A stretch of DNA of 64,000 bases. Source: Hylemonella sp. (lineage in GTDB: Bacteria > Pseudomonadota > Gammaproteobacteria > Burkholderiales > Burkholderiaceae_C). The notes beneath the pieces were generated by a model. That model searched no databases and had not been told where the DNA came from. It saw only the letters and a program-made list of their open reading frames with translations. The stretch is taken from the NCBI GenBank assembly GCA_030680575.1, contig JAUXVI010000030.1, forward strand, positions 1-64,000. The letters are read 5' to 3'. This document shows positions 34,357 to 48,722 of the stretch, one piece after another. A program made the translations under genes and the position numbers. Every line of letters starts with the position of its first letter. The first letter of the stretch is position 1.

Positions 34357-34385
34357 TTGGCATTGTTGCTGCGGTGCACTATGCT
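34357..34385 (+). promoter_or_regulatory. Sigma-70-type promoter for gltBD
   Basis: TTGGCA (34357-34362) and TATGCT (34380-34385) are separated by exactly 17 bases, a good -35/-10 pair. It lies 32 bases before the gltB ATG, and TTTAGGAG gives the ribosome binding site. The -35 begins only four bases after the right end of the RAYT element, so the element borders the promoter closely. Confidence 0.6.
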
Positions 34386-34417
34386 TGCATCCCTTGTGAA
34401 ATATTTAGGAGTGCGCC

Positions 34418-39139
<4,722 letters not shown>

Positions 39140-39162
39140 GAAGAAGGACGAAGGAAAGCATC

Positions 39163-40629
<1,467 letters not shown>

Positions 40630-40653
40630 GAGGTTTAATCCCTTATGATTCAG

Positions 40654-40682
40654 AAGCCGGATTGCCCCGGCTTTTGTTTTTT
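40654..40682 (+). terminator. Intrinsic terminator of gltBD, abutting the mlaF start
   Basis: A 7-bp stem, AAGCCGG (40654-40660) and CCGGCTT (40667-40673), with a 6-base loop is followed by TTGTTTTTT to 40682. The mlaF ATG begins at the next base, 40683. A TATGAT hexamer at 40644-40649 could be the -10 box of an mlaF promoter. Its start point would fall inside the left arm of the hairpin, so mlaF transcripts would not form the full stem. Confidence 0.8.
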
Positions 40683-41498
40683 ATGCCCTCATCCCCAGCA
40701 AGCCCTCTTGTCGAATTACGAAACCTGACCTTCGGGTACGGGGAACGTGCCATTCTGGATGACGTTTCTCTCAGCATCCCGCGCGGCAAGGTGACGGCCC
40801 TGATGGGAGCCTCCGGCGGCGGTAAGACGACCGTTCTGCGCTTGATTGGCGGGCAGAACCGTGCGCAGCAAGGCGAGCTGTTGTTTGATGGCCAGGACGT
40901 CACCCGCATGGATCAGACGCAGCTTTATGCGGCACGGCGTCGCATGGGCATGTTGTTCCAGTTCGGTGCTCTGTTTGCGGATCTGGACGTCTTCGAGAAT
41001 GTGGCCTTCCCCCTGCGTGAGCACACCGACCTGTCCGAGGCGCTGATTCGTGATGTCGTTTTGATGAAGCTGAATGCTGTTGGCCTGCGTGGTGCCCGCG
41101 GCTTGATGCCGAGTGAGGTGTCCGGGGGCATGGCGCGACGTGTGGCGCTGGCCCGTGCGATCGTGCTCGATCCCGAATTGGTGATGTACGACGAGCCCTT
41201 TGCCGGGCTTGACCCAATCTCTCTTGGGACCGCGGCCCAGCTGATCCGCCGCCTCAACGATGCGATGGGCCTGACCAGCATCGTGGTGTCACATGATCTG
41301 GAAGAAACCTTCCGGATCGCCGATCAGGTTGTGATCCTGGCCAATGGCCGTATCGCCGCTCAAGGAACACCAGAGGAGGTCAAGCGCTCGACCGATCCCC
41401 TGGTGCAGCAGTTCGTCCAGGCTGAGGCTGAAGGGCCGGTGCATTTTCATTACCCCGGCCCCAGCGTGGAGCAGGATTTCGGCGTGGAGCAGGTATGA
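40683..41498 (+). CDS. mlaF: Phospholipid transport ABC ATPase MlaF
   Basis: A 271-residue ATPase of the MlaFEDB inner-membrane complex, which moves phospholipids between the membranes to keep outer-membrane asymmetry. Walker A is GASGGGKTT (about 42-50), the signature is VSGGMARR, Walker B is [12 protein letters not shown], and the H-loop is VSHDLEETF. The ATG follows directly after a terminator T tract and has no Shine-Dalgarno. The open frame reaches 40551 but that part lies in gltD. Overlaps mlaE by 4 bases. Confidence 0.95.
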   Translation: MPSSPASPLVELRNLTFGYGERAILDDVSLSIPRGKVTALMGASGGGKTTVLRLIGGQNRAQQGELLFDGQDVTRMDQTQLYAARRRMGMLFQFGALFADLDVFENVAFPLREHTDLSEALIRDVVLMKLNAVGLRGARGLMPSEVSGGMARRVALARAIVLDPELVMYDEPFAGLDPISLGTAAQLIRRLNDAMGLTSIVVSHDLEETFRIADQVVILANGRIAAQGTPEEVKRSTDPLVQQFVQAEAEGPVHFHYPGPSVEQDFGVEQV

Positions 41499-42277
41499 GC
41501 TGGTGGCGTCCTTCTGATGTGGGCTACGCGGTGCGCCAAAAACTGGCTGACATGGGTTATGGTGCGCGCCTCTTCATGCGGCTGGTGCAGTTGGCCGGCC
41601 CCAGTTTCAAGCGCTTCAGCCTGATCCGCGACCAGATCCATTTGCTGGGCAACCACTCGTTGGCCATCATTGTGGTCTCCGGTCTTTTCGTCGGTTTTGT
41701 GCTGGGCTTGCAGGGTTATTACATTCTGGTGGACTACGGTTCGACGGAGGCGTTGGGTCAGATGGTGACGCTGAGTCTGGTGCGCGAACTCGGACCCGTG
41801 GTGGCTGCTTTGCTGTTTGCCGGCCGGGCCGGCACGTCGCTCACCGCCGAGATTGGCCTGATGAAAGCCGGTGAGCAGCTCAGCGCGATGGAGATGATGG
41901 CGGTGGATCCGATCCGTCGCATCCTGGCACCGCGCTTCTGGGGTGGTGTGATCACCCTGCCTTTGCTGGTGGCAGTGTTTAATGCGGTCGGTGTCATGGG
42001 CGGCTGGCTGGTCGGCGTGCTCATGATTGGTGTCGACCCCGGCGCCTTCTGGAGTCGGATGCAAGGGGGCGTCGATGTCTGGGCGGACGTGGGCAATGGT
42101 GTCGTCAAGAGCGTCGTGTTTGGTTTCACGGTGAGCTTTGTGGCGTTGTTGCAGGGGTACAGGTCACAGGCAACGCCTGAAGGGGTTTCAAGAGCGACCA
42201 CACGGACGGTGGTGATGGCTTCGCTGGCAGTTCTGGGTCTGGATTTCATCCTGACCGCCATGATGTTTTCGATTTGA
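41495..42277 (+). CDS. mlaE: Phospholipid transport permease MlaE
   Basis: A 260-residue permease with about five to six membrane segments and the MlaE family pattern: [20 protein letters not shown] (cytoplasmic coupling helix region), [21 protein letters not shown], and a C-terminal [19 protein letters not shown]. It forms the core of the MlaFEDB complex. Overlaps mlaF by 4 bases; mlaD starts 7 bases after its stop. Confidence 0.95.
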   Translation: MSWWRPSDVGYAVRQKLADMGYGARLFMRLVQLAGPSFKRFSLIRDQIHLLGNHSLAIIVVSGLFVGFVLGLQGYYILVDYGSTEALGQMVTLSLVRELGPVVAALLFAGRAGTSLTAEIGLMKAGEQLSAMEMMAVDPIRRILAPRFWGGVITLPLLVAVFNAVGVMGGWLVGVLMIGVDPGAFWSRMQGGVDVWADVGNGVVKSVVFGFTVSFVALLQGYRSQATPEGVSRATTRTVVMASLAVLGLDFILTAMMFSI

Positions 42278-42284
42278 GGAGAGT

Positions 42285-42770
42285 GTGGTGCAACGCTCAA
42301 AAAATGATGTGTGGGTCGGCCTGTTTGTCCTGATCGGGGCATTGGCCATTTTGTTTCTGGCCTTGCAGGCCGCCAATCTGCTGAATCTGAGCTTTCAGTC
42401 GACCTACCCGGTCGAGGCGCGCTTTGACAACATCGGCGGTTTGAAGCCCAAGTCGCCGGTACGCAGCGGTGGCGTGGTGGTCGGTCGCGTCGAGTCCATC
42501 ACGTTTGATGACAAGACCTTCCAGGCCAAGGTGGCGCTGGCGCTGGAGAGCCGCTACAGTTTTCCCAAAGACAGTTCGATGAAGATCCTCACCAGTGGCC
42601 TGCTGGGTGATCAGTACATCGGTATCGAGGCCGGAGCGGAAGAAAAATCACTGGCGGGCGGTGATGTGGTGACCAGCACCCAATCGGCGGTGGTGCTGGA
42701 AAACCTGATCGGTCAGTTCCTCTACAGCAAGACTGCTGAGGGCAATACATCGAGCGCAGGTAAGAAATGA
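42285..42770 (+). CDS. mlaD: Phospholipid-binding MCE-domain protein MlaD
   Basis: A 161-residue protein with one N-terminal membrane helix (about residues 8-32) and a single MCE domain (YPVEARFDNIGGLKPKSPVR, then GLLGDQYIGIEAG). It forms the hexameric ring in the periplasm that channels lipid to MlaC. GAGGAGAG precedes two adjacent GTG codons at 42285 and 42288; either could be the start. Overlaps mlaA by 4 bases. Confidence 0.95.
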   Translation: MVQRSKNDVWVGLFVLIGALAILFLALQAANLLNLSFQSTYPVEARFDNIGGLKPKSPVRSGGVVVGRVESITFDDKTFQAKVALALESRYSFPKDSSMKILTSGLLGDQYIGIEAGAEEKSLAGGDVVTSTQSAVVLENLIGQFLYSKTAEGNTSSAGKK

Positions 42771-43528
42771 TGTTTTACTGCAATGCAGACCGGTTGATGG
42801 CCGGTGGGTGGCGGCGTCTGACGTGCGGCGCCGTGTTGTTGTGCAGCACGGTGCTGGCGGGTTGCGCCACAGGACCGAATGCCAACCCGAAGGATCCGCT
42901 GGAGCCGTTCAATCGCAGCATGTTCGAGTTCAATGATGCGCTAGATCATGCCGTGCTCAAGCCGGTGGCGACCGCCTACAAGGAGGTGACGCCGGATCTG
43001 CTGCGCCGCGGGGTGGGCAACTTCTTCAACAATATCGAGGACATCTGGTCCTTCGTCAACAATGTGCTGCAGCTCAAGGGCGAGGGCGCGGCTAACAGCA
43101 TCATGCGTGTCAGCTTCAATACCGTCTTCGGTTTGGGTGGCATTCTGGATGTGGCCAGCGAGATGCGGATCGAGCGTCATACCGAGGACTTCGGCCAGAC
43201 GCTGGGACGCTGGGGTGTCGGTGCGGGCCCTTATGTGGTGCTGCCCTTCTTCGGGCCCTCGACCTTGCGTGATACCGTGGCATTGCCGGTGGACAAGACC
43301 GTGGGCGATCCGGTCACCAAGATTGAGGACATCCCGGTGCGCAACACGCTCTGGGCCTTGCGCCTGGTGGACAACCGGGCCCAGGTGCTCAAGGCCGGAG
43401 ACTTGCTGGATGAGGTGGCGCTTGACAAGTACACTTTCTTCCGGGATTCCCATCTGCAGCGGCGGCGTAATGCTGTGTTTGACGGCAATCCGCCTGAGGA
43501 AGAGCCGGAACCCGAACCTGAACAATAA
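42767..43528 (+). CDS. mlaA: Outer-membrane phospholipid-removal lipoprotein MlaA (VacJ)
   Basis: A 253-residue lipoprotein with lipobox LAGC (C33). The MlaA core has DPLEPFNRSMFEFNDALDH, a glycine-rich VFGLGGILDVASEM and GVGAGPYVVLPFFGPSTLRD. MlaA removes misplaced phospholipids from the outer leaflet and hands them to MlaC. Here it is inside the mla operon between mlaD and mlaC; in E. coli it is encoded elsewhere. The C-terminus is Glu/Pro-rich. Starts with ATGATG overlapping the mlaD stop. Confidence 0.95.
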   Translation: MMFYCNADRLMAGGWRRLTCGAVLLCSTVLAGCATGPNANPKDPLEPFNRSMFEFNDALDHAVLKPVATAYKEVTPDLLRRGVGNFFNNIEDIWSFVNNVLQLKGEGAANSIMRVSFNTVFGLGGILDVASEMRIERHTEDFGQTLGRWGVGAGPYVVLPFFGPSTLRDTVALPVDKTVGDPVTKIEDIPVRNTLWALRLVDNRAQVLKAGDLLDEVALDKYTFFRDSHLQRRRNAVFDGNPPEEEPEPEPEQ

Positions 43529-43618
43529 CCGGGGACCGGGTCGAGCGCCGGGTCAGCCATCAGCGTGGCTGGGTCGTTGAAGACATCAGGATCATCACGA
43601 ATGAATGGAAAAGCAAGC

Positions 43619-44257
43619 ATGAAGCGTCGTTCTTTGAATCGTTGTCTGGCGATATTGGCCTGCAGCCTGGGGCTTGTGGCTCATATGCAGGCGCATGCCG
43701 CCGACGAAGCCCCTGATCTCATGATCAAGCGTTTGTCGACCGAGGTACTCGACAGCATCCGCACCGACAAGGCCATTCAGGCTGGCGACATGAACCGCAT
43801 CATCTCGCTGGTGGATGCCAAGATCATGCCCAACGTGAACTTCCAACGCATGACAGCATCGGCCATCGGTCCCGGCTGGCGCCAGGCGACGCCGGAGCAG
43901 AAGAAACGTTTGCAAGAAGAGTTCAAGATCTTGCTGGTCCGTACCTACGCCGGTGCGCTGTCGCAGGTGACGGACCAGACCATCGCCCTCAAGCCGATGC
44001 GCGCCGCGCCGGAAGACAAGGAGGTCGTGGTCCGTTCAGAAGTGCATGGACGTGGCGACCCGATCCAGCTGGACTATCGCCTTGAAAAGACACCTGGCGA
44101 AGGTCTGGGCTGGAAGATCTACAACCTCAATGTGCTCGGTGTCTGGCTGGTGGAAACTTATCGTAGCCAGTTTGCGCAGGAAATCAGCACCAAAGGGCTG
44201 GATGGCCTGATTGCCACGCTGACTGAGCGCAACAAGGCCAACGCCAAGAAGGGCTGA
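43619..44257 (+). CDS. mlaC: Periplasmic phospholipid shuttle MlaC
   Basis: A soluble periplasmic protein (212 residues from the ATG at 43619) with a signal peptide ending in QAHA, carrying the MlaC/Ttg2D fold: NFQRMTASAIGPGWRQATPEQKKRL near the start of the mature chain in two adjoining pieces, and YNLNVLGVWLVETYRSQF near the end. It ferries phospholipid between the MlaA complex and MlaFEDB. Another ATG at 43601 adds six residues and is possible. The gap after mlaA is 90 bases. Confidence 0.94.
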   Translation: MKRRSLNRCLAILACSLGLVAHMQAHAADEAPDLMIKRLSTEVLDSIRTDKAIQAGDMNRIISLVDAKIMPNVNFQRMTASAIGPGWRQATPEQKKRLQEEFKILLVRTYAGALSQVTDQTIALKPMRAAPEDKEVVVRSEVHGRGDPIQLDYRLEKTPGEGLGWKIYNLNVLGVWLVETYRSQFAQEISTKGLDGLIATLTERNKANAKKG

Positions 44258-44258
44258 C

Positions 44259-44528
44259 GTGCTGGTGTTGCCCTCGGAACTGACCCACGTCCAGGCCCAG
44301 GCCTGCCTGCAGATGCTGGTGCAGGGCCTGCGTGCCCACAGCGGGGCGTCCGTGGTGGTGGACGCCGGTGCCCTGCAGCACTTTGACTCCGCCGCCTTGG
44401 CGGTGCTGCTGGAGTTTCGACGTGAATGCCTGACGGCGGGCAAGCATTTTTCGATCCGAGGCCTGTCGCCGCGGCTGGCCGATCTGGCCGCCCTGTACGG
44501 AATTGACGAGCTGCTGCCTGCGGCTTGA
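44259..44528 (+). CDS. mlaB: STAS-domain protein MlaB
   Basis: An 89-residue STAS-domain protein, the small cytoplasmic regulator of the MlaFEDB ATPase. The key STAS loop is LQHFDSAALAVLLEFRREC, with the conserved Asp-Ser followed by the helix that contacts MlaF. Start is a GTG at 44259, one base after the mlaC stop. The sequence is short but typical. It ends the mla part of the operon, 49 bases before the ABC exporter genes. Confidence 0.92.
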   Translation: MLVLPSELTHVQAQACLQMLVQGLRAHSGASVVVDAGALQHFDSAALAVLLEFRRECLTAGKHFSIRGLSPRLADLAALYGIDELLPAA

Positions 44529-44577
44529 CCCAGCGTGAGCAGGCCTTCGGGCCGTCCGCTTAAAATAGTGGACTCCC

Positions 44578-45522
44578 ATGCCAGCCATTTCCTTCCAGTC
44601 TGTCTCCAAGGCCTATGTGGCCCCGCGGGGACCCAAGGGCGCTACCTTCCTGGCGCTTGATGACGTCAGCTTCGATATCGAAGAGGGCGAATTTTTTGGC
44701 CTGCTCGGCCCCAATGGTGCCGGCAAGACCACACTCATCAGCATTCTGGCAGGCTTGACGCGCGCCAGCCAGGGCGGCGTCTCGGTGCTGGGCCATGACG
44801 TGCAGGCCGATTACACCCAGGCCCGACGCCTGCTCGGCGTGGTGCCGCAGGAACTGGTGTTTGATCCGTTTTTCAATGTGCGCGAAGCGCTGCGCATCCA
44901 GTCCGGCTACTTCGGCGTGAAAAACAACGACGCCTGGATTGACGAACTGCTGGAAAGCCTGGGTCTGACCGACAAGGCCAATGCCAACATGCGTCAGCTG
45001 TCTGGCGGCATGAAGCGGCGCGTGCTGGTGGCGCAGGCTTTGGTGCACAAGCCGCCAGTCATCGTGCTCGACGAGCCGACCGCTGGTGTGGATGTCGAGT
45101 TGCGCCAGACGCTGTGGCAGTTCATCGCGCGCCTTAACCGCGAGGGCCACACCGTGCTGCTGACCACCCATTACCTGGAGGAAGCCGAAGCCCTGTGCGG
45201 CCGCATCGCCATGCTCAAAACCGGCAAGGTGGTGGCGCTGGAGCGTACCAGCGAGCTGCTGAAAGCCGCATCCAGCCATGTACTGCGGCTGAAGATCGAC
45301 GGCGAACTGCCGCCTGATCTGGCCGCGCAGGCGCGTGTCACGGGGCGCATCGTCCAGTTCCCGGCGCACGATGCGCGTGAGATCGAGGGTTATCTGGCTG
45401 CCGTGCGCGAAGCCGGCGTGCAGGTGGACGATGTCGAGATCAGCAAGGCCGATCTGGAAGACGTCTTCCTTGCGGTGATGGGCGCCTCAACCAGTGTGGC
45501 CAAGACCACGGAGCAAGCATGA
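44578..45522 (+). CDS. ABC exporter ATPase (YadG-like)
   Basis: A 314-residue ABC ATPase of the DrrA/YadG type. Walker A is GPNGAGKTT, signature LSGGMKRR, Walker B VIVLDEPTAGVD, and the H-loop is LTTHYLEEAE. The long C-terminal part (after residue 225) is typical of ABC-2 exporters. It works with the permease encoded next, with which it overlaps by 4 bases. The exported substrate is unknown. TAAAAT at 44561-44566 could be a -10 box directly before this gene. Confidence 0.92.
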   Translation: MPAISFQSVSKAYVAPRGPKGATFLALDDVSFDIEEGEFFGLLGPNGAGKTTLISILAGLTRASQGGVSVLGHDVQADYTQARRLLGVVPQELVFDPFFNVREALRIQSGYFGVKNNDAWIDELLESLGLTDKANANMRQLSGGMKRRVLVAQALVHKPPVIVLDEPTAGVDVELRQTLWQFIARLNREGHTVLLTTHYLEEAEALCGRIAMLKTGKVVALERTSELLKAASSHVLRLKIDGELPPDLAAQARVTGRIVQFPAHDAREIEGYLAAVREAGVQVDDVEISKADLEDVFLAVMGASTSVAKTTEQA

Positions 45523-46385
45523 GCGAAACCAAGCAAACCGAGGGACACCGCGGAACCGGCTCGGCCGGGCCGCTGGTGTCGCCCCCCTTGAGGGGGCAGG
45601 CGGCCGCAGGCGGCATCGGGGGGGGCGCTCTGTCCGGCTGGCAAATCCTGTTCTACAAGGAAGTGCTGCGTTTCTGGAAGGTCAGCTTCCAGACCGTGGC
45701 CGCACCGGTGCTGACAGCCGTGCTCTACCTGCTGATCTTCGGCCATGTGCTGGAGAACCATGTCAAGGTGTACGACCAGATCAGCTACACCGCCTTCCTG
45801 ATTCCGGGCCTGGTGATGATGAGCCTGCTGCAAAACGCCTTTGCCAACAGCTCTTCCTCGCTGATCCAGAGCAAGATCATGGGCAACCTGGTCTTTCTCT
45901 TGCTCACCCCCCTCTCGCACTGGAGCTGGTTTTTTGCCTATGTCGGCTCCTCGGTGGTGCGCGGTCTGGTGGTGGGCACAGGCGTGTTTCTGGTGACGTT
46001 CTGGTTCACTGACCTGAGCGTGGTGGCACCGCTCTGGGTCATCGTTTTTGCCGTCATGGGGGCGGCCCTGCTGGGCGCGCTCGGGCTGATTGCCGGTCTG
46101 TGGGCCGAAAAGTTCGATCAATTGGCCGCCTTCCAGAACTTCATCATCATGCCCATGACCTTTCTCAGTGGCGTGTTCTATTCCATCCACTCGCTGCCGA
46201 GTTTCTGGCAGGGCGTGAGCCACCTCAATCCGTTCTTCTACATGATCGACGGCTTCCGTTATGGCTTCTTCGGCCAGAGTGATGTCTCGCCCTGGCTGAG
46301 CTTGAGCATTCTGGGTGTGGCGCTGTTGGTAGTGGGTGGCCTGGCTGTGCACCTGCTGCGCACTGGCTACAAGATCCGTGGCTGA
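45519..46385 (+). CDS. ABC-2 permease (YadH-like) with repeat-encoded N-terminal tail
   Basis: A 288-residue ABC-2 permease with six membrane segments. WQILFYKEVLRFWKVSFQTV begins the conserved domain near residue 41, and FSGVFYSIHSLP-type sequence (here LSGVFYSIHSLPSFWQGVSH) is near the end. Family members are usually about 250 residues. The first 40 residues here are Gly/Pro/Ala-rich and are written by a GC-rich hairpin repeat (45561-45630), so the extension is probably an acquired tail rather than a domain. Overlaps the ATPase gene by 4 bases. Confidence 0.92.
   Translation: MSETKQTEGHRGTGSAGPLVSPPLRGQAAAGGIGGGALSGWQILFYKEVLRFWKVSFQTVAAPVLTAVLYLLIFGHVLENHVKVYDQISYTAFLIPGLVMMSLLQNAFANSSSSLIQSKIMGNLVFLLLTPLSHWSWFFAYVGSSVVRGLVVGTGVFLVTFWFTDLSVVAPLWVIVFAVMGAALLGALGLIAGLWAEKFDQLAAFQNFIIMPMTFLSGVFYSIHSLPSFWQGVSHLNPFFYMIDGFRYGFFGQSDVSPWLSLSILGVALLVVGGLAVHLLRTGYKIRG
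45561..45630 (+). repeat. GC-rich hairpin repeat, copy B1 (inside permease start)
   Basis: The block contains GGGCCGCTGGTGTCG, then CCCCCCTTGAGGGGGC, which folds into a short C/G stem, then GGCGGCCGCAGGCGGC. It resembles the block at 54121-54205, sharing the GGCCGCTG lead and the CCCCC...GAGGGGG hairpin. Blocks of this kind normally lie between genes in comamonads (recollection, not a search). Here it encodes residues about 15-38 of the permease. Confidence 0.5.
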
Positions 46386-46404
46386 AGCAACCAAGCGAAC
46401 GAGC

Positions 46405-46647
46405 ATGACTGCAGACGAACTCCAATCCTTCATCGCCGCCGGCCTGCCGTGCGAGCACATCGAACTCACGGGCGACGGCCGCCACTGGTACGCCACCATC
46501 GTGTCCAGCGAGTTCGAGGGCAAGCGCCCGATCCAGCGCCACCAGCGCGTCTATGCCACGCTGGGGCAGAAGATGCACACCGACGAGGTGCATGCCCTGT
46601 CCATGAAAACCTACACGCCGGCCGAATGGGCTGCGCTGGCACATTGA
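46405..46647 (+). CDS. BolA-family protein (IbaG-like)
   Basis: An 80-residue BolA protein. The conserved class II KH-like core reads GDGRHWYATIVSSEFEGK and RHQRVYATLG, followed by the invariant HALSMKTYTP. A conserved Cys/His in GLPCEHIEL fits the IbaG/YrbA branch, which binds 2Fe-2S clusters with monothiol glutaredoxin. The ATG at 46405 removes a stretch that overlaps the permease. murA follows 12 bases later, the same order as in gammaproteobacteria (ibaG-murA). Confidence 0.93.
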   Translation: MTADELQSFIAAGLPCEHIELTGDGRHWYATIVSSEFEGKRPIQRHQRVYATLGQKMHTDEVHALSMKTYTPAEWAALAH

Positions 46648-46659
46648 TTGAACTGAACC

Positions 46660-47925
46660 ATGGATAAATTGCTGATTCGCGGCGGGCGTGAGCTGCGCGG
46701 CGAGGTGCTGATCTCCGGCGCCAAGAACGCGGCCCTGCCTGAGCTGTGTGCTGCCCTGTTGACGGCGCAGCCCGTGACGCTGCGCAACGTGCCGCGCCTG
46801 CAGGACGTGGCCACCATGCTCAAGCTCATCCGCAACATGGGGGTGAGTGCTGAAGTGGGCGATGACGGCACGGTGCGTCTTGATGCCGGTCCGCTCAATG
46901 CGCCGGAAGCGCCGTATGAACTGGTGAAAACCATGCGTGCTTCGGTGCTGGCGCTGGGCCCGCTGCTGGCGCGCTTCGGCCGGGCCCGGGTCTCGCTGCC
47001 GGGTGGCTGCGCCATCGGTTCGCGCCCCGTCGACCAGCACATCAAGGGGTTGGAGGCCATGGGCGCCGAGATTGCGGTGGAGCATGGCTACATGATTGCC
47101 TCCTTGGCCAAGGGACGTACGCGGCTGAAGGGGGCACGCATCACCACCGACATGGTGACCGTGACCGGCACCGAAAATTTCCTGATGGCGGCTGCGCTTG
47201 CCGAGGGAGAAACGATTCTGGAGAACGCGGCGCAGGAGCCCGAGATCCCCGATCTGGCCGAGATGCTGATCAAGATGGGTGCCAAGATCGAAGGCCACGG
47301 CACCAGCCGCATCCGTATTCAGGGTGTGGAGGCGCTGCGCGGTTGCGACCACCAGGTGGTGGCCGACCGCATCGAGGCCGGCACCTTCCTGTGCGCCGTG
47401 GCGGCGGCGGGCGGTGATGTGGTGTTGAAGAATGGCCGCGCCGATCACCTGGATGCCGTGATCGAAAAATTGCGCGCTGCCGGTGCGACGGTAACAGCAC
47501 TTGCCGACGGCATCCGCGTGCAGTCGCACGGGCGCCTGCAGGCCCAGAGTTTCCGCACCACCGAGTACCCGGGTTTTCCCACCGACATGCAGGCCCAGTT
47601 CATGGCGCTCAACTGCGTCGCGCAGGGCACGGCCAAGGTGACCGAGACCATTTTCGAGAACCGCTTCATGCACGTCAACGAGCTGGTGCGCCTGGGCGCG
47701 AAGATCCAGATCGACGGCAAGGTGGCGGTGATCGAGGGCGTCGAGCGCCTGTCGGGCGCCACCGTCATGGCCACCGACCTGCGCGCCTCGGCCAGCCTGG
47801 TGATCGCTGGCCTGGTGGCCGAGGGCGAAACCGTGGTGGACCGCATCTACCACCTTGACCGTGGTTATGACCGCATGGAGGCCAAGCTGGCCGGCCTCGG
47901 CGCCGACATCGCGCGCATCAAATAA
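46660..47925 (+). CDS. murA: UDP-N-acetylglucosamine 1-carboxyvinyltransferase
   Basis: First committed step of peptidoglycan synthesis, transferring enolpyruvate from PEP to UDP-GlcNAc. The 421-residue enzyme has the catalytic, fosfomycin-reactive Cys at C117 ([16 protein letters not shown]), the N-terminal [10 protein letters not shown] with the conserved Lys, and [13 protein letters not shown] and [15 protein letters not shown] blocks. Starts 12 bases after the bolA-type gene. hisG begins 66 bases downstream. Confidence 0.98.
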   Translation: MDKLLIRGGRELRGEVLISGAKNAALPELCAALLTAQPVTLRNVPRLQDVATMLKLIRNMGVSAEVGDDGTVRLDAGPLNAPEAPYELVKTMRASVLALGPLLARFGRARVSLPGGCAIGSRPVDQHIKGLEAMGAEIAVEHGYMIASLAKGRTRLKGARITTDMVTVTGTENFLMAAALAEGETILENAAQEPEIPDLAEMLIKMGAKIEGHGTSRIRIQGVEALRGCDHQVVADRIEAGTFLCAVAAAGGDVVLKNGRADHLDAVIEKLRAAGATVTALADGIRVQSHGRLQAQSFRTTEYPGFPTDMQAQFMALNCVAQGTAKVTETIFENRFMHVNELVRLGAKIQIDGKVAVIEGVERLSGATVMATDLRASASLVIAGLVAEGETVVDRIYHLDRGYDRMEAKLAGLGADIARIK

Positions 47926-47935
47926 TGGTCTTCCA

Positions 47936-47962
47936 AGGGGCCTTCGCGCCTTGGGACGGCCC
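47936..47962 (+). repeat. Short remnant resembling GC-rich repeat B
   Basis: In the 66-bp murA-hisG gap, CGCCTTGGGACGGCCCGGTG matches most of CGCCTTGGGGCGGCCCGGCG, the right part of the repeat at 54121-54205. Only this piece is present, so it may be a decayed fragment or chance similarity in GC-rich DNA. Confidence 0.35.
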
Positions 47963-47991
47963 GGTGCACTCACGCATGAGAAAATGACCCC

Positions 47992-48657
47992 ATGATCACG
48001 CTCGCACTCTCCAAAGGCCGCATCTTCGACGAGACCCTGCCGCTGCTCAAGGCGGCCGGCATCGAGGTGCTGGACGATCCGGACAAGACCCGCAAACTCA
48101 TCCTGGCCACCAACCAGCCGGATGTGCGGGTGGTGCTGGTGCGTGCCACCGATGTGCCGACCTATGTGCAGTACGGCGGCGCAGACCTCGGCATCACCGG
48201 CCTGGACACGTTGCTGGAGCATGGCATGGAATGGGGAGGTGCTGCGAGCAACGCGGGCCTGTACCAGCCGCTGGACCTGCAAATCGCCAAATGCCGCATC
48301 AGCGTGGCAGTGCGCGAGGGTTTCGACTACGCCGCCGCCGTGCGCCAGGGCGCGCGCCTGACCGTGGCCACCAAGTACGTGGCGATCGCGCGTGAGTTCT
48401 TCGCCGCCAAGGGCGTGCACGTGGATCTGATCAAGCTCTACGGCAGCATGGAGCTGGCGCCGCTCACTGGTCTGGCCGATGCCATCGTCGATCTGGTGTC
48501 GACCGGCAACACGCTCAAGGCCAACCACCTGGTCGAGGTCGAGCACATCATGGATATCAGCTCGCGTCTGGTGGTGAACCAGGCCGCGCTCAAGCTCAAA
48601 CAGGAACCGATCCGCCGCATCATCGACGCGTTTGCCAGTGTCGTTGAATCCAAGTGA
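47992..48657 (+). CDS. hisG: ATP phosphoribosyltransferase, short form
   Basis: First step of histidine synthesis, joining ATP and PRPP. At 221 residues this is the short HisG_S form, which lacks the C-terminal regulatory domain and needs the HisRS-like HisZ subunit for activity and histidine feedback. No hisZ is in the window, so it should be elsewhere. Motifs include [28 protein letters not shown] and [19 protein letters not shown]. Its stop lies at the edge of the repeat that forms the hisD start. Confidence 0.97.
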   Translation: MITLALSKGRIFDETLPLLKAAGIEVLDDPDKTRKLILATNQPDVRVVLVRATDVPTYVQYGGADLGITGLDTLLEHGMEWGGAASNAGLYQPLDLQIAKCRISVAVREGFDYAAAVRQGARLTVATKYVAIAREFFAAKGVHVDLIKLYGSMELAPLTGLADAIVDLVSTGNTLKANHLVEVEHIMDISSRLVVNQAALKLKQEPIRRIIDAFASVVESK

Positions 48658-48722
48658 TTGCTATGAATTTAATAGCTACTCCCGCCCGTTTATCAACGTC
48701 TGAGGCCGATTTTGAGGCTCAA
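48655..48722 (-). repeat. AT-rich dispersed repeat, copy A3 (forms the hisD start)
   Basis: Reads TGATTGCTATGAATTTAATA from 48655 and continues through GCCGATTTTGAGGCTC. Its reverse complement has the family layout: AAAATCGGCCTCAGACG, then TTGATAAACGGGCGG, then AGTAGCTATTAAATTCATAG. The hisG stop codon, the hisD start codon and about 20 hisD codons are all inside it. Confidence 0.65.

Noticed and set aside
34358..34372. Possible sigma-54 (-24/-12) promoter before gltB
   Set aside because: TGGCAT and CTGC have the right GG-N10-GC spacing, but both hexamers deviate, and the same DNA gives a better sigma-70 pair (TTGGCA-N17-TATGCT).
46225..48546. Long minus-strand open frame (773 codons) opposite murA and hisG
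   Set aside because: Shadow frame spanning several conserved plus-strand genes with proper start and stop junctions.
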